NCBI GenBank assembly: GCA_004151065.3
Contig: NWUY0300002828.1
Location: forward strand, 14,145-34,384
Length of the DNA: 20,240 nt
Source: Larix sibirica
Taxonomy: Eukaryota > Streptophyta > Pinopsida > Pinales > Pinaceae
Direction: 5' to 3'
Of the stretch, positions 19,202-20,240 are shown piece by piece. How positions within the stretch are numbered: position 1 is the stretch's first letter; each line of letters opens with the position of its first letter. The notes below the pieces were generated by a model. It was not told where the DNA came from. It made no database searches and saw nothing but the letters and a program-made list of their open reading frames with translations. Made by a program: the position numbers and the translations under genes.

Positions 19202-19393
19202 TCAAGTTCTGGGAGAAAGGTTCTTCTTCTTCTTTTTTCCGACCGCTGCTTCCTCATTGTCTTCTAGGCCCAAGATGACGGATGGACTGTTGCTCCTGCT
19301 AGTGTGGATGCAATCAACCTTAGCTTCCATGATTTTCAACCCATTGTGCGGAGAGTCCATTTTGCTGACCAACCCGTTGAAAAATTCATGCAT
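19202..19393 (-). CDS. Small charged, helix-forming reading frame of the retroposon, unrecognised
   Basis: The minus-strand frame gives 63 residues from MHEFFNGLVSKMDSPHN through LKIMEAKVDCIHTSR and LGLEDNEEAAVGKKKKKN to SPRT and a TGA. The frame is open upstream of the ATG to a TAG near 19432. Beyond that stop the same frame reads KGESKDIKKAISQLATFV, also coding-like, so the ATG may be internal to a longer decayed frame. The spacing of hydrophobic residues suggests an amphipathic helix or coiled coil, followed by an acidic and then a lysine-rich tail. It may be the C-terminal end of a retroelement ORF. I do not recognise the family. Confidence 0.35.
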   Translation of the reverse strand: MHEFFNGLVSKMDSPHNGLKIMEAKVDCIHTSRSNSPSVILGLEDNEEAAVGKKKKKNLSPRT

Positions 19394-19517
19394 TTTGATG
19401 GTATTGCTTCTGATGTCCGAATTAGAAATCTAGACGAAGGTGGCTAACTGAGATATGGCCTTCTTTATATCCTTGCTTTCACCCTTTAGCCACCCGACCT
19501 AAGCATCAATATTATTA

Positions 19518-20200
19518 AAGGGATGGATCTATCTCATTTTCTAATTTTCTAATAGTATTCTTGTCTTATATCCATCATATGTAAATATGTATACTCCTAT
19601 TTACATTGCATATAGTTTTTAAATATCTTCTTAAGATGTATTGAGAAATTGATTATATCCCAATAGTATTGTGGATGAAATCAATTTTGGATTATATCCA
19701 TACATTTTGGAAAACACATTATATGGATCTATTGTTCAAGGGATGGATCTAATGCATTTTCCAATAGTATTCTTGCCTTGCATTCACCATATGTATACTC
19801 ATGTTTACATTGCATATTGTTTTTAAATATTTTCCTATGGTGTATTGGGAAATTGATTATTTTCCAATAGTATTGTGGATGAAATAAATTTTAGATCATA
19901 TCCATAGCAAATTGGAAATTGATAATGTTCCATCAATATTGAGTAATAAATATATTTTCAATCACACCAATTAAAAAATAAGTGCATAGAGAATTGCAAT
20001 ATGTTGTAGTATAGTATAAATAAATAACTCTAATTTCAACTTATAATTAAATTGCTGCATTGATTTCAAGCATATTCTACATTGATTTCAGAATATTTTG
20101 TATGCTTATGCTTACATTGCATTCAAATTTTAAATGTATTCTTACAGTGCGTTGAAAAATTGTTTATGTTCCAATAGTATTCTGAATGAAATAGATTTCC
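19518..20200. repeat. Degenerate tandem array with a unit of about 220 bp
   Basis: Units start at 19518 and 19738, both AAGGGATGGATCTA. Each contains TTACATTGCATAT, TTTTTAAATAT, GAAATTGATTAT and CCAATAGTATTGTGGATGAA in the same order. A third, more diverged part at about 20100-20200 keeps TTACATTGCATTC, CCAATAGTATTCTG and GAATGAAATA. The word CCAATAGTATT recurs within the units too, hinting at a shorter ancestral period. There is no coding potential. Confidence 0.8.
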
Positions 20201-20216
20201 AATTGACAAATTCCGC

Positions 20217-20240
20217 TAGCTCATTCGGTTAAGGTGTGGG
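20217..20240 (+). promoter_or_regulatory. tRNA-like pol III A box, start of a possible tRNA-derived SINE (cut by window end)
   Basis: TAGCTCATTCGG at 20217-20228 matches the A-box consensus TRGCNNARYNGG at all but one position. It is followed by TTAAGGTGTGGG, as in the D-arm part of plant tRNA-derived SINEs. A true tRNA is less likely, because the bases before it do not form a convincing acceptor stem start. The B box and tail would lie beyond the window, so this rests on one box. Confidence 0.45.

Larger units (their letters stand above)
18768..19480 (-). mobile_element. 3' end of a LINE-like retroposon
   Basis: Read on the minus strand, an open frame (19202-19393) is followed by about 400 bp of untranslated sequence. 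This ends in ATTATTTCAACCGTTACTG and then a long A-rich tail at 18768-18797 (T-rich on the plus strand). A short AT-rich tract, CCGTTAC and a poly(A) tail resemble the 3' ends of plant LINEs as I know them. No reverse transcriptase lies in the window, so the copy is either 5'-truncated or a non-autonomous relative. No convincing target-site duplication was found. The plus-strand frame at 18551-18904 runs through this tail and is not a gene. Confidence 0.45.

Noticed and set aside
20208-20240. A complete tRNA gene
   Set aside because: Only an A-box-like segment is present. There is no recognisable acceptor stem, and the rest is outside the window.

Overview
The window looks like nuclear DNA from a seed plant, probably a gymnosperm or another large, repeat-rich genome. 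It is AT-rich, every long reading frame is broken, and it holds remnants of LTR and LINE-like retroelements and several families of decayed tandem repeats. The one gene-like locus has GT-AG introns and a plant-type poly(A) signal. The assignment to plants is firm; conifer is an inference. I see no operons, rRNA, complete tRNA or CRISPR array.

Layout. 1-161 is a short piece holding the 3' end of an open frame and ending at an ambiguous base (N at 162). 163-1907 is the decayed gag-protease part of a Ty3/gypsy-like element on the minus strand, with a hairpin-rich stretch at 272-564. A primer-binding site at 1895-1907 and a minus-strand TATA box at 4932-4940 suggest that some or all of 1909 to about 5350 is its 5' LTR. 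5350-7130 is mostly unassigned AT-rich sequence with a short GGTACCGG repeat, one 38-residue open frame and a 190-bp tandem duplication. 7180-7720 looks like a non-autonomous DNA transposon full of GGGAGCG motifs and flanked by a 9-bp direct repeat; an N at 7357 interrupts it.

7599-12863 and 12865-18129 are the same 5,265-bp segment twice, head to tail, with one N at the junction (12864). From 7671/12937 onward I found no difference at any point I compared. The most economical reading is two overlapping contigs placed side by side without being merged, so the second copy may not exist in the organism. Each copy carries the 3' part of an unrecognised spliced gene: five exons with compatible phases, a stop at 10982 (16248) and AATAAA 80 bp beyond. 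Upstream of it lies coding-like sequence scattered over three frames.

17977-18625 is a diverged tandem pair of about 330 bp; the first contig stops inside a 69-bp word shared by both units. 18768 to about 19480 is a minus-strand retroposon, probably LINE-like: poly(A) tail on the left, a 3' UTR with a motif repeated four times, then an open frame. 19518-20200 is a degenerate tandem array of about 220 bp. The last 30 bases begin a tRNA-like pol III promoter (A box), as in a tRNA-derived SINE.

I found no convincing new biological system. The most useful results are the probable assembly duplication, the unrecognised spliced gene and the GGGAGCG element.
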